Assembly (NCBI GenBank): GCA_032718475.1
Contig: JAUCBJ010008321.1
Coordinates: 1-46,399, forward strand
DNA length: 46,399 bases
Reading direction: 5' to 3'
Source: Nemertoderma westbladi
Lineage: Eukaryota; Xenacoelomorpha; Nemertodermatida; Nemertodermatidae
Positions within the stretch are counted from its first letter, which is position 1, and each line of letters opens with the position of its first letter. This document shows, piece by piece, positions 1-12,172 of this stretch. Under the pieces are notes generated by a model that ran no database searches, was not told where the DNA came from, and was given only the letters and a program-made list of their open reading frames with translations. A program made the position numbers and the translations under genes.

Positions 1-98
1 TAGAGATCAGATAACAAATGGACCACACAATTTATTAAAAGACTCGCACCTCTTTGGACTTAATATATGGCTTCAATTTTATTCAACAGTAGATATTT

Positions 99-147
99 GG
101 GGGAAGTTAGATAAACTGCATTTTATGCAGTGAATCTAACTTCCCCC
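99..147. other. long hairpin, unit 1
   Basis: GGGGGAAGTTAGAT pairs with ATCTAACTTCCCCC (14 bp). An inner ACTGCAT/ATGCAGT stem of 7 bp follows after a 2-nt internal loop. The same structure recurs in units 2 and 3 and in the partial fourth unit. Confidence 0.9.
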
Positions 148-773
148 TTCATGATATAATATACCAAAGACACACTCTTTGGAGGACCTGTTGTTTACAA
201 TGTAGACTTTGTTCAACCTAAACAACTTAAGTCAGATTAACAATATTATCCTGTAAAATTTCTAAGCAATGACTGGTATGAAAAATGCTGATCTTCGAAC
301 TATGGTTCTGTAATTAAGTTTTATTACTTCAACTTTTATACGGATTTACCAGTGAAAGAAACCTAGAATCCATTATCACAATGTAACAGTATCAATAACC
401 ATATCTATTCTATGTAGATCATAAGAGAGACATCCTTGATTCATATATTATAATTTCCGAGCTGAAATGTTTCGGTGACTATAACTTACAGGCTTCGTAT
501 TATGTACAAACGACTGAGTAGTATATATTAATATTACTGGGTTACCGGTATATAGAACGAGTGTAGACTGGAAGCGAAAATATATTACATACAATTTCGA
601 GTAATATAAAATTAACGAGTCCAGTTCGTCTCCCCTCGTGTAATTCGACGCATACCCCCCCCCCCCCCCCCCCCCTCCACACTTTTTCCTTTACCTCGTG
701 GTCTTTCTCTAAGTATAACTTCATTTTGGGTCCACCTTGGTGGGAAGAAATATCTTTTAAAAACATTCAGTAA

Positions 774-805
774 GGGCGGCGTCGAGTGAGGTGAATTCGC
801 CGCCC
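774..805. other. GC-stem hairpin, unit 1
   Basis: GGGCGGCG and CGCCGCCC form a perfect 8-bp stem around a 16-nt loop containing GAGGTGAAT. It lies about 100 bp after the poly-C run. Confidence 0.8.
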
Positions 806-2169
806 CTCTAAAGGACGCAGTCTACATAGAGGACGCGTAGTTACTGCGAAAACGGTGTTCCCCCCCCATTCGACCTATTTCCAGCCGTACGATTTTCTCG
901 ATTTTTCGAGGGGGGACGCGTAATGCCAAAAAAATAAGATTCTTCAGAGCTTTTAGCGAATCTATCGTTTTGACGGACATGACGGACAATTGTCTGGTTT
1001 TTTTGTCTTTTTTTCACTAGGACTCTTAAAAAACCTCTATTTGACGCATCCATAGACACCGAGAATCGAAAGAGGGGGTCTAAATTAGACGTTTCCACAT
1101 CTTGGAATACCCCGCCTCCGGGCTTGTTTTCCGTCTATTGTCCGTCAAAGTTGAAAAAACGGACAAAATGACTTTGCGGAATCCGCTATAACTCGGCTAA
1201 TATTAATCGTACGGGGACGAAAGTAACGCGGTTGGAAAGGGGAAGAGTGGTACTACCTTCGTATCGAATGGGGGTAAGATATTTATTAAAATTTCGGGTG
1301 GAAAAAAGGGGCCGTAAATTTCTACGTTTTTGTCCGTCTTTTTTCGAAATTTTATTTCCGAAATGTTTAATTTGACAACGCGGGTAGGATTCCACTAATT
1401 CTTTTTTGAAACTCGTAGAAGACCATTGGGGCTACGTTCCTATCGAGTGGGGGTACAAAAAATATGTCAACAATAGGGGCCAAAGAGGGCAAGAATATGT
1501 AAAATAGTTTTTATCGAATAATTTTTTATTTTTCACTTTAGTTGGTTAAGGTACATTTTATACAGTCAATATCGATACGGGGAATTCAAATATGCTATCG
1601 GTTTTGCTCCGCGGACGCTATTAAAAAAATGAGGGCCAAAAATAAAATTTCGCCCTTCAAACTTGCTTCGCGGGAAATCGTCTAGCTCGAAAACTACTTA
1701 ACTTACGGGAGATTTGTTTACACAGACTTATAGTGCGTTAAATTATCTATCTAACAGCGTTAGTTACAGCGCATTAGCTTTTATACAACTGCTGCGGCAG
1801 ACGATCGTGTGAAATAAAATATTTAAAAAAAGGGACGAAAAAATTTTTTTTTTTAATAAATCGCTACTCTATGATAATTTAGCGTCTTTGCGCCAAAACT
1901 ACCTGTAAAATGTAGCAAATTACCTCCGCTATCTTTTTTCTTAACATTTATAATTAAAATTACGAATTTTAAGGGTCGAAAAATATCGCGTAATTTTGGC
2001 CCTTTTTTTCATTTTTTTTTGGGGCCAAAAATGACCCCCTCTCAAAAGATAGAAAAAAAAATTACGGCAAAGAATATACCAATTTTATTGAATTTGGACC
2101 ATCAGAACCGAAGTTAGAGCGATTTTAGTGAAAAAATAAAAAAAAATTTTTTTACAAAAAATTAAGAAT

Positions 2170-2242
2170 GGTCAATATTGGATTTCGTACCCACGAACTT
2201 AGGTTTCATTAACATGATTGATAACCACTAGACTACGTGACC
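2170..2242 (-). repeat. tRNA-like sequence, unit 1
   Basis: Read on the minus strand this is a 73-nt tRNA-sized sequence. It has a box A-like AGTCTAGTGGTTATCA, a box B-like GGTACGAAATCC, and complementary ends (GGTCA/TGACC). The T and anticodon stems are degenerate, so it is a tRNA-derived relic rather than a working tRNA gene. Confidence 0.6.
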
Positions 2243-3070
2243 AATATAATTTGAAATTTTCGAGTGACTATTTTTAAACATCAATAACTTCGGTTCTATT
2301 GGGCCGTTTGATCTGAATCTTTTTTCATTGGATAGAGGATAGATTGTAGTGTGGGAAATAGGATACAACTTGGGAAAAGACGCATGTGCACTTAGTGCAA
2401 AATGCACTTAAATAGTGGACATTTTTTCGATATTTCAAACACTATTATTTCCAGTTCTATTCATCGTAGAATGTTATTACTTGGGTTAAAATGTAGTTTG
2501 GAGTGATTTCTAACTATAATCTTAACATTTGTTTATCTTTTTATGTCTATAAAGTGACTTAAAATGTCCATGAATATGGTCCAAAATCGCAAATGTCGCG
2601 ATTTATTAAATTGGATTTTTGACACTTTTAGCGACTGACACTTGATCATGCACCATCGTAGATCGGTAGAGAATAGACATAAGTGTGTTAAATAGGAACC
2701 ACCTTTAGGATCCGCTAAAGTGCACTTGTGCAAATATGTGTGCAAATGTGCAATTTTTTTTAATAAGGTCAAATGGTGTATTATTGGGTTCTTTTCGTTG
2801 CAGATAATTTATTTTCATATTAATATGTTGTATGGACCTTACTGAGCGCATTAGGAGTATGTGTACAAATAACCGGTCCTTATAAGGGTTCAATTGTATA
2901 AATTAATAATAAATAAGGTTGTAATATTCTAAAAACCAGTGTGATCTTAAATGAACTTTAAACAATAAATAGTAGAGATCAGATAACAAATGGACCACAC
3001 AATTTATTAAAAGACTCGCACCTCTTTGGACTTAATATATGGCTTCAATTTTATTCAACAGTAGATATTT

Positions 3071-3118
3071 GGGGGAAGTTAGATAAACTGCATTTATGCA
3101 GTGAATCTAACTTCCCCC
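3071..3118. other. long hairpin, unit 2
   Basis: Same arms as the unit 1 hairpin, with a terminal loop one base shorter. Confidence 0.9.
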
Positions 3119-3741
3119 TTCATGATATAATATACCAAAGACACACTCTTTGGAGGACCTGTTGTTTACAATGTAGACTTTGTTCAACCTAAACAACTTA
3201 AGTCAGATTAACAATATTATCCTGTAAAATTTCTAAGCAATGACTGGTATGAAAAATGCTGATCTTCGAACTATGGTTCTGTAATTAAGTTTTATTACTT
3301 CAACTTTTATACGGATTTACCAGTGAAAGAAACCTAGAATCCATTATCACAATGTAACAGTATCAATAACCATATCTATTCTATGTAGATCATAAGAGAG
3401 ACATCCTTGATTCATATATTATAATTTCCGAGCTGAAATGTTTCGGTGACTATAACTTACAGGCTTCGTATTATGTACAAACGACTGAGTAGTATATATT
3501 AATATTACTGGGTTACCGGTATATAGAACGAGTGTAGACTGGAAGCGAAAATATATTACATACAATTTCGAGTAATATAAAATTAACGAGTCCAGTTCGT
3601 CTCCCCTCGTGTAATTCGACGCATACCCCCCCCCCCCCCCCCCTCCACACTTTTTCCTTTACCTCGTGGTCTTTCTCTAAGTATAACTTCATTTTGGGTC
3701 CACCTTGGTGGGAAGAAATATCTTTTAAAAACATTCAGTAA

Positions 3742-3773
3742 GGGCGGCGTCGAGTGAGGTGAATTCGCCGCCC
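3742..3773. other. GC-stem hairpin, unit 2
   Basis: Same stem and loop as in unit 1. Confidence 0.8.
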
Positions 3774-5137
3774 CTCTAAAGGACGCAGTCTACATAGAGG
3801 ACGCGTAGTTACTGCGAAAACGGTGTTCCCCCCCCATTCGACCTATTTCCAGCCGTACGATTTTCTCGATTTTTCGAGGGGGGACGCGTAATGCCAAAAA
3901 AATAAGATTCTTCAGAGCTTTTAGCGAATCTATCGTTTTGACGGACATGACGGACAATTGTCTGGTTTTTTTGTCTTTTTTTCACTAGGACTCTTAAAAA
4001 ACCTCTATTTGACGCATCCAGAGACACCGAGAATCGAAAGAGGGGGTCTAAATTAGACGTTTCCACATCTTGGAATACCCCGCCTCCGGGCTTGTTTTCC
4101 GTCTATTGTCCGTCAAAGTTGAAAAAACGGACAAAATGACTTTGCGGAATCCGCTATAACTCGGCTAATATTAATCGTACGGGGACGAAAGTAACGCGGT
4201 TGGAAAGGGGAAGAGTGGTACTACCTTCGTATCGAATGGGGGTAAGATATTTATTAAAATTTCGGGTGGAAAAAAGGGGCCGTAAATTTCTACGTTTTTG
4301 TCCGTCTTTTTTCGAAATTTTATTTCCGAAATATTTAATTTGACAACGCGGGTAGGAATCCACTAATTCTTTTTTGAAACTCGTAGAAGACCATTGGGGC
4401 TACGTTCCTATCGAGTGGGGGTACAAAAAATATGTCGACAATAGGGGCCAAAAAGGGCCAGAATATGAAAAATAGTTTTTATCGAATAATTTTTTATTTT
4501 TTACTTTAGTTGGTTAACGTAGATTCTATTCAGTCAATATCGATACGGGGAATTCAAATATGCTATCGGTTTTGCTCCGCGGACGCTATTAAAAAAATAA
4601 GGGCCAAAAATAAAATTTCGCGCTTCAAACTCGCTTCGCGGGAAATCGTCTAGCTCGAAAACTACTTAATTTACGGGAGATTTGTTTACACAGACTTATA
4701 GTGCGTTAAATTATCTATCTAACAGCGTTAATTACAGCGCCGAAGCTATTATACAACTGGAGCGGCAGACGATCGTGTGAAATATAATATTTATAAAAAA
4801 GGGACGAAAAACGTTTTTTTCTTAATAATCTGCTGTTCTATTATAATTTAGCTCTTTGCGCCAAAACTACCTGTAAAATGTAGCAAATTAACTCCGCTAT
4901 CTTTTTTCTTAACATTTATAATTAAAATTACGAATTTTAAGGGTCGAAAAATATCGCGTAATTTTGGCCCTTTTTTTCATTTTTTTTTGGGGCCAAAAAT
5001 GACCCCCTCTCAAAAGATAGAAAAAAAAATTACGGCAAAGAATATACAAATTTTATTGAATTTGGACCATCAGAACCGAAGTTAGAGCGATTTTAGTAAA
5101 AAAATAAAAAAATTTTTTTTTACAAAAAAATAAGAAT

Positions 5138-5210
5138 GGTCAATATTGGATTTCGTACCCACGAACTTAGGTTTCATTAACATGATTGATAACCACTAGA
5201 CTACGTGACC
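5138..5210 (-). repeat. tRNA-like sequence, unit 2
   Basis: Same 73-nt sequence at the same place in unit 2, with the same degenerate box B. Confidence 0.6.
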
Positions 5211-6035
5211 AATATAATTTGAAATTTTCGAGTGACTATTTTTAAACATCAATAACTTCGGTTCTATTGGGCCGTTTGATCTGAATCTTTTTTCATTGGA
5301 TAGAGGATAGATTGTAGTGTGTGAAATAGGATACAACTTGGGAAAAGACGCATGTGCACTTAGTGCAAAATGCACTTAAATAGTGGACATTTTTTCGATA
5401 ATTCAAACACTATTATTTCCAGTTCTATTCATCGTAGAATGTTATTACTTGGGTTAAAATGTAGTTTGGAGTGATTTCTAACTATAATCTTAACATTTGT
5501 TTATCTTTTTATGTCTATAAAGTGACTTAAAATGTCCATGAATATGGTCCAAAATCGCAAATGTCGCGATTTGTTAAATTGGATTTTTGACACTTTTAGC
5601 GACTGACACTTGATCATGCACCATCGTAGATCGGTAGAGAATAGACATAAGTGTGTTAAATAGGAACCACCTTTAGGATCCGCTAAAGTGCACTTGTGCA
5701 AATATGTGTGCAAATGTGCAATTTTTTTTAATAAGGTCAAATGGTGTATTATTGGGTTCTTTTCGTTGCAGATAATTTATTTTCATATTAATATGTTGTA
5801 TGGACCTTACTGAGCGCATTAGGAGTATGTGTACAAATAACCGGTCCTTATAAGGGTTCAATTGTATAAATTAATAATAAATAAGGTTGTAATATTCTAA
5901 AAACCAGTGTGATCTTAAATGAACTTTAAACAATAAATAGAGATCAGATAACAAATGGACCACACAATTTATTAAAAAACTCGCACCTCTTCGGACTTAA
6001 TATATGGCTTCAATTTTATTCAACAGTAGATATTT

Positions 6036-6083
6036 GGGGGAAGTTAGATAAACTGCATTTATGCAGTGAATCTAACTTCCCCC
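6036..6083. other. long hairpin, unit 3
   Basis: Arms identical to the unit 2 hairpin, although much of unit 3 has diverged. Confidence 0.9.
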
Positions 6084-6716
6084 TTCATGATATAATATAC
6101 CAAAGACACACTCTTTGGAGGACCTGTTGTTTACTATGTAGACTTTGTTCAACCTAAACAACTTAAGTCAGATTAACAATATTATCCTGTAAAATTTCTA
6201 AGCAATGACTGGTATGAATAATGCTGATCTTCGAACTATGGTTCTGTAATTAAATTTTATTACTTCAACTTTTATACGGATTTACCAGTGAAAGAAACCT
6301 AGAATCCATTATCACAATGTAACAGTATCAATAACCATATCTATTCTATGTAGATCATAAGAGAGACATCCTTGATTCATATATTATAATTTCCGAGCTG
6401 AAATGTTTCGGTGACTATAACTTACAGGCTTCGTATTATGTACAAACGACTGAGTAGTATATATTAATATTAATGGGTTACCGGTATATAGAACGAGTGT
6501 AGACTGGGAGCGAAAATATATTACATACAATTTCGAGTAATATAAAATTAACGAGTCCAGTTCGTCTCCCCTCGTGTCATTCGACGCATACCCCCCCCCC
6601 CCCCCCCCCCCCCCCTCCACACTTTTCCCTTTACCTCGTGGTCTTTCTTTAAGTATAACTTCATTTTGGGTCCACCTTGGTGGGATAAATATTTCTCCAT
6701 TTGACGCAACACCGCC

Positions 6717-6751
6717 GCGGCCGCTATGAGGGAGGTGAATACCGCGGCCGC
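6717..6751. other. GC-stem hairpin, unit 3, with replaced stem
   Basis: The stem is now two GCGGCCGC boxes, which pair with each other, while the GAGGTGAAT loop core is kept. The stem sequence differs from units 1 and 2. Confidence 0.65.
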
Positions 6752-8128
6752 TCCTAAAGCCGCAGGCCATCGCTAACTATATAGGTTAACTTGGGATTCT
6801 GGGGGACTTTTCGATGAAGGAACTGACCAAATTTTTTTATTTTCTCACCAGGGGAGCGGCTCGGAATTCTAAGATATTAGCAACTCTAACATTATTAAAT
6901 CTAACCCTTCGACGGACACGGCGGACAAAAAACCGTCATTTTTTCGACAATTTTAAAATTTTTTTGAAAGGCGCTCTACAGTGGCTCGAAAAAACCCTAG
7001 GTTATTGCTTAGCCGACGCCGGGATACGATAGAACGGATTAATTAGTGAATTCGTTTTTTTTTTCAAAAAAGATTACCACGCCTTTTTTCCGAAAATGTC
7101 CGTCAAAGTTGAAAAAACGGACAAAATGACTTTGCTGGATCCGCTATAACTCGGCTAATATTAATCGTACGGGGACGAAAGTAACGCGGTTGGAAAGGGG
7201 AAGAGTGGTACTACCTTCGTATCGAATGGGGGTAAGATATTTATTAAAATTTCGGGTGGAAAAAGGGGCTGTAAATTTGTACGTTTTTGTCCGTCTTTTT
7301 TGGAAAACTTATTTCCGAAATGTTTAATTCGACAACGCGGGTAGGAATCCACTAATTCTTTTAAGAAACTCGTAGAAGACCATTGGGGCTACGTTCCTAT
7401 CGAATGGGGGTACAAAAAATATGTCGGCAATAGGGGCCAAAAAGGGCCAGAATTTGTAAAGTAGTTTGTATCGAATAATTTTTTATTTTTAACTTTAGTT
7501 GGTTAAGGTACATTCTATACAGTCAATATCCATACGGGGAATTCAAATATGCTATCGGTTTTGCTCCAAGGATGATATTAAAAAAATGAGGGCCAAAATT
7601 ATAATTTCGCGCTTCAAACTTGCTTCGCGGGAAATCGTCTAGCTCGAAAACTACTTAACTTACGGGAGATTTGTTTACACAGACTTATAGTGCGTTAAAT
7701 TATCTATCTAACAGCGTTAATCACAGCGCCGGAGGTATTATAAAACTGGAGCGGCAGGCGATCGTGTGAAATATAATATTTATAAAAAGGGACGAAAAAT
7801 TTTTTTTTTAACAAATCGCTATTCCATTATAATTGAGCGTATTGCGCCAAAAGTACCTGTAAAAAGTATCAAATTAACTCCGCTATCTTTTATCTTAACA
7901 TATATAATTAAAATTACGAATTTTAAGGGTCGAAAAATATCGCGTTATTTTGGCCCTTTTTTTTAATTTTTTTGGGGCCAAAAATAACCCCTTCTCAAAA
8001 GATTAAGAAAAAAATTACGGCAAAGAATATACCAATTTTATTGAATTTGGACCACCAGAACCGAAGTTAGAGCGATTTTAGTGAAAAAATAAAAATAATG
8101 TTTTTTGCAAAAAAATTAAGAATGGTCA

Positions 8129-8201
8129 GGTCAATATTGGATTTCGAACCCGCGAACTTAGGTTTCATTAACGTGATTGATAACCACTAGACTATGTGAC
8201 C
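8129..8201 (-). repeat. tRNA-like sequence, unit 3
   Basis: Homologous to the copies in units 1 and 2, but box B reads GGTTCGAAATCC, the canonical pol III form. The start is duplicated (GGTCAGGTCAAT on the + strand). Unit 3 may therefore keep the more ancestral state. Confidence 0.6.
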
Positions 8202-8935
8202 AAGAGAATTTGAAATTTTCGAGTGACTATTTTTAAACATAAATAACTTCGGTTCTACAGGGCCGTTTAATCTGAAACTTTTTTCATTGGATAGAGGATA
8301 GATTGTAGTGTGTGAAATAGGATAAAACTTGGGAAAAGACTTATGTTCACTTAGTGCAAAATGCACTTAAATAGTGAACATTTTTTCGATATTTCAAACA
8401 CTATTATTTCCAGTTCTATTCATCGTAGAATGTTATTTTTTGGATTAAAATGTAGTTTGGAATGATTTCTAACTATAATCGTAACATTTGTTTAACTTTT
8501 TATGTCTATAAAGTGACTTAAAATGTCCATGAATATGGTCCAAAATCGCAAATCCAGATTTATTAAATTGGATTTTTGACACTTTTAGCGACTGACACTT
8601 GATCATACACCATCGTAGATCGGTAGAGGATAAACATAAGTTTGTTAAATAAGAGCCACCATTACGATCTGCTAAAGTGCATTTGTACAAATATGTGTGC
8701 AAAAGTGCAAATTTTTTAATAAGGTCAAATTATATAGTATTGGGTTATTTTCTTTGCAGATACTTTATTTTCATATTAATATGTTGTTTGAACCTTACTG
8801 AGCGCATTAGGGGATATGCGTACAAATAACCGGCCCTTATGAGGCTTCGATTGGGTAAATTAATAAAACATAAGGTTGTATAGTATAATATTCTAAAAAC
8901 CAGTGTGATATTAAATGCACTTTAAATAATAAATA

Positions 8936-9122
8936 CAATTGGACCACACAATTAAAAACTCGCACAATTTTGTACTTATTATATCGCTTCAAATTAATTC
9001 AACAGTGGATATTTGTGGGAAGGGGGAAGTTACAGTGTGCATTCGGGGGAAGTTTGGTGAACTGCATTTATGCAGTGAATCCAAACTTCCCCCTTTGATA
9101 TATCATATACTTAAGACATGCT
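8936..9122. repeat. truncated, diverged fourth unit of the 2.97-kb array
   Basis: This stretch matches roughly unit positions 35-180, starting at the GGACCACACAATT motif and passing through the long hairpin to the region just after it. It has more substitutions than the full units and a short insertion before the hairpin, then similarity stops. It marks the right edge of the array. Confidence 0.8.
9045..9093. other. long hairpin, partial unit 4, with compensatory changes
   Basis: The left arm is GGGGGAAGTTTGG and the right arm CCAAACTTCCCCC. Relative to units 1-3, two stem positions changed on both sides (A-T to T-A and A-T to G-C), so pairing is kept. Confidence 0.9.
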
Positions 9123-10454
9123 AGGGTGACGGGGAAATATTTGTTACTTTACATACCTTTTACTTTACATAACTTTGCTTCCATTTATCCTATCCTTTAT
9201 TATTATCCCAGTCAGATAAGAGATAATAAATCAGTAAAAACTAAACTAAACTGTCTTTCATGCAAACAAATTTCTAACTAAAGACGGGAGATTGACCATG
9301 ACCATGGAAATAATTTTAAATATAATAGTATATCAACTATTTGGGGAGGCTTCCAAGTTAAACCAGAAAATAATTATTTCGTTACATATAATATAGTAAA
9401 TAACGTCGTATGTTCTTCTTCCTCTCATAAAAAAATATAAATGAAATATCTCTGATCGGTATGCCCTGTAACATTTCACAACCAAAATATTTAAGTGTGA
9501 AAAGTGTAGGCCTACCACACTCCGCCCAAACAACCGCAAACGCATAGCCAACAAATTTAACAAAAGGTTACATACATGTTGGGTTCATGACGAGATGAGT
9601 GAAAATTGATCGCGTAATATAAAGTAAAAAATTAAGAGACGGGCTGGCTCTCCTCCACTTTCTTACCCAATGGATATGTTGTTGTAATAATCTAATATTG
9701 GGGCGGCTTTCTCTCGTTTTGCAGAATTAATTGCAGAACATTGGTAATGGTACATGTTTTGTCAAGCCAAGTCAGAAATTAGTCTCAAATTTGCTGACTT
9801 CCAGCTAAAGCACTGTATTGAAGAACAGTAGGCCTAAGTGTATAGGCTAGGCAGGCAGGCTGAATATGAGCATTATGCCATAGGCACCATGTAGTACATG
9901 TACAGTAGTAGGGTATTACACAAGTACATTTGCCGTGGAAATCAATGGCAAATACATCTTTAGCGAAATTTCGCGGCAAATACATTTGTCTTGGAATAAC
10001 TACGCAAATGGCAACGGCAAATATAATAATTGCTGTGAGATGGTTGATGTCTATCAACCTTTAAAATTGGCAAATTTTGTTTAAAGGAAATATTCTTTCA
10101 GCATGGCTTTCACCAATACAACTACAACTTGCAATGGGATGGTTTCTTGTGTTGCCATGTGTTCCAATTGGAATCCAACATTATCTTATTTCATCCGAAT
10201 TATACAGAAAACGTTTTATTATCAGTATCGAATGTTTTTTTAGTTTGTTCAATACGGGGGAGTTTTGGTAGAAGGACACATGTTTCTTCTTGAAGCTACC
10301 ATTGAGTAGGCATATCTAGGATAAGCTCATTTTATTATAACTTCATCCTTTGTGCAGCTAAAAATAGAAGCAAGCGCCATAATATTACACACACCACCAC
10401 ACGCCAGCGCATTTCGGGATGTGATCTATACTAATGTAGAAGACGGAAGAGAAA
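9123..10454. other. AT-rich stretch without recognised genes
   Basis: Only short frames with no recognisable protein features occur here on either strand. There is a small cluster of GGCAAATA-type repeats at about 9930-10030. I see no RNA gene or complete mobile element. Confidence 0.6.
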
Positions 10455-10533
10455 ATGCCTCATTGTCGTGAGTGTAACTCATCGTTCAAAATTCGTCGCA
10501 AAAAGTTTAACGAAAAAGAAATCGTCTTTCCAG
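10455..10533 (+). CDS. candidate first coding exon of an unrecognised gene
   Basis: An ATG opens 26 codons rich in basic residues, with a CxxC pair (His-Cys-Arg-Glu-Cys near the start). The exon ends at a perfect donor, CAG|GTAAGT, in phase 1. CxxC followed by a basic stretch is compatible with the start of a zinc-binding protein, but 26 residues are too few to name a family. I found no matching downstream exon before the secreted-protein gene at 13102. It could be a true short first exon, a pseudo-exon, or chance. Confidence 0.3.
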
Positions 10534-10744
10534 GTAAGTCATTACAATAAAACAAATTCGTGAAGTGTTTTGAACTACCGAGTTACTAATTCTCTTGCGA
10601 GTGAAGGAGCATTATTTGTTTTCGGAGAACGTATAACGGTAAGGGAGATGGTACCCCAGAACTTTTCAAAAATTGAAAAATTTTCGAAATTTTTTTTTTA
10701 TTAATTCTAAATCAGAATTTAACGTAGATTTCAGAAATCGAAAT

Positions 10745-11225
10745 CCTAACATCACATCATAAGCGTAAGTTTTCTGTTTGTCTGTCTATTGGTCTGTTTT
10801 TCTGTTTGTCAACAAATTATGGATATAAATATGTACACCACCTAACTAAAATTATTGCTACATGGGTTTTCGTGGTAGCGGATTTCATTTCCGGGGTCAG
10901 TTTTCAAATTTGACGTAATTTAGTTTGTCTGTCTGTTTGTCCGTCTGTCGGGCTGTCTGTCAAAAACATAACGAATCACACTACGTAACTAAAATTTTTC
11001 ACTGTGGGGGTTTTTAAGATCGGTGATTTCATCTCTGGTGTTATCTTTCCTGTTTGGAGGAATCTATTATGCCTGTATATTTGTCTGTCAGTCGATCTGT
11101 CTGTCAAGAAACACATACAGACAGACTTAAACAGACAGTCTAGGTTCATTCAATTATTAAAAATGACATGGGAAATGAAATCAGCGACTAGAAAAACCCC
11201 CATATCAGAAATTATAGTAAAGTGA
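10745..11225. repeat. dispersed CTGT-core repeats in inverted arrangement
   Basis: Two minus-orientation arms (about 10841-10893 and 10978-11040) and one plus-orientation arm (11167-11225) share a core that reads GAAATCAGCGAC followed by AAAACCCCCAT on the + strand. The segment 10978-11225 is roughly palindromic, with tracts of CTGT and CAGA between its arms. Other plus-orientation arms lie at 11503-11556, 12173-12230 and 44569-44630. Confidence 0.7.
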
Positions 11226-11240
11226 TATTCAGTAGTAAAG

Positions 11241-11288
11241 TGACTGTCTGTCTGTCTGTCTGTCAGTCAGTCAGTCAGCCAGCCAGCC
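11241..11288 (+). repeat. CTGT / CAGT / CAGC microsatellite
   Basis: Consecutive tetranucleotide runs change from CTGT to CAGT to CAGC, as expected of a mutating microsatellite next to the dispersed repeat. Confidence 0.85.
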
Positions 11289-11502
11289 CAGTTAAATTAC
11301 CTTATAGTTTCCTTATTTCATTGGAAATATCTCCATTATTATTTAGCACATATTCCAAAAACTTATCCCGACGAATTTGATCTGTTTTACCTTTTAATCA
11401 CCTAACAGCATATTTATATTGTAAGTTTGCACGTCTACTAACATGAAAGAAATTGCTCTGAGACGCATTGGGCCTTCCAGCGGACACCCACACATTATTC
11501 CA

Positions 11503-11556
11503 AAAAATGAAATCAGCGACTAGGAAAACCCCCATATCACAAATTATAGTAAAGTG
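11503..11556 (+). repeat. dispersed CTGT-core repeat arm
   Basis: Near-identical to the arm ending at 11225. It directly precedes the LINE fragment. Confidence 0.75.
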
Positions 11557-11572
11557 GTGTGCTTACTTATTT

Positions 11573-12107
11573 ATTGTCAAAACCTTCAAAATGCCTTCAT
11601 GATACAGCACCGCGTTACCTGCGTAATCGGCTTACATTGTACAATCCCACGCGCGAACTGCGTTCTACAGACAAGGGTCTACTTGTAACCCCGCGCTACC
11701 GCCTGGAACATTATGGTAAGCGAGCATTCTCAGTATCTGCCCCAACCATTTGGAATGCGCTATCTGATGACATTCAAAACGCTGACTCCATTGGGATATT
11801 CAAAGCGAAACTCAAAACATATCTTTACAGGGATGAATACCACAACACAACAACCAATTGAATTATTGATGCCATCACTACTCGGTGCAAATATTATTTT
11901 TAAAGAATTTTAAGTCATTTTTAGGATTATTTTTTAAAACTCATTAATTGTTTCCTAAACTCAATAATTTCTTTTTTTAGATCGTCTAAGTATTTCTAGA
12001 ATGTTGTTTTATTATGTACATAGCAGGAAATCTGCTTTTTACTTTTTACTTCTGGTGCCTTGTTTAAAGTTCATAGAAAGGCGCGATATAAATATATTAT
12101 TATTATG
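11573..12107 (+). mobile_element. 5'-truncated CR1/L2-type LINE, 3' end
   Basis: The frame 11559-11861 reads as the extreme C-terminus of a CR1/L2-clade reverse transcriptase ORF. It shows the typical order of RELRS, then TPRYRLEHYGKRAFSVSAP, then IWNALS, then a FKAKLKTYL ending. The 3' UTR closes with AAGGCGCGATATAAAT and an ATT run, the hallmark tail of this clade. Everything upstream (endonuclease, RT fingers and palm) is missing, so the copy is dead on arrival. Clade assignment rests on motif recognition. Confidence 0.82.
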
Positions 12108-12172
12108 TGAGATTGACAGTCAGACAGACAGAATAACAGAGAGTCCAGATGTCATCAAACATTAAAACAGAT

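Larger units (their letters stand above)
1..8935. repeat. tandem array of three ~2.97-kb units
   Basis: Three head-to-tail units run 1-2972, 2973-5937 and 5938 to about 8935. Units 1 and 2 are almost identical over their whole length, differing by scattered substitutions and small indels. Unit 3 is more diverged and has a quite different block at about 6690-7100. Each unit carries, in order, a long hairpin, a poly-C run (21, 18 and 25 C), a GC-stem hairpin, blocks with repeated ACGGAC motifs, and a tRNA-like sequence on the minus strand. No long ORF exists; the short frames shared between copies only reflect DNA identity. The array may extend beyond the left edge. It may be a large satellite or tandemly amplified non-autonomous element; I do not recognise the family. 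Confidence 0.93.

Noticed and set aside
542-5861. Short minus frames conserved between 2.97-kb units (for example at 841-1098 and 3809-4066)
   Set aside because: Conservation equals that of the surrounding DNA, the frames are lost in unit 3, and the residues show no protein features.
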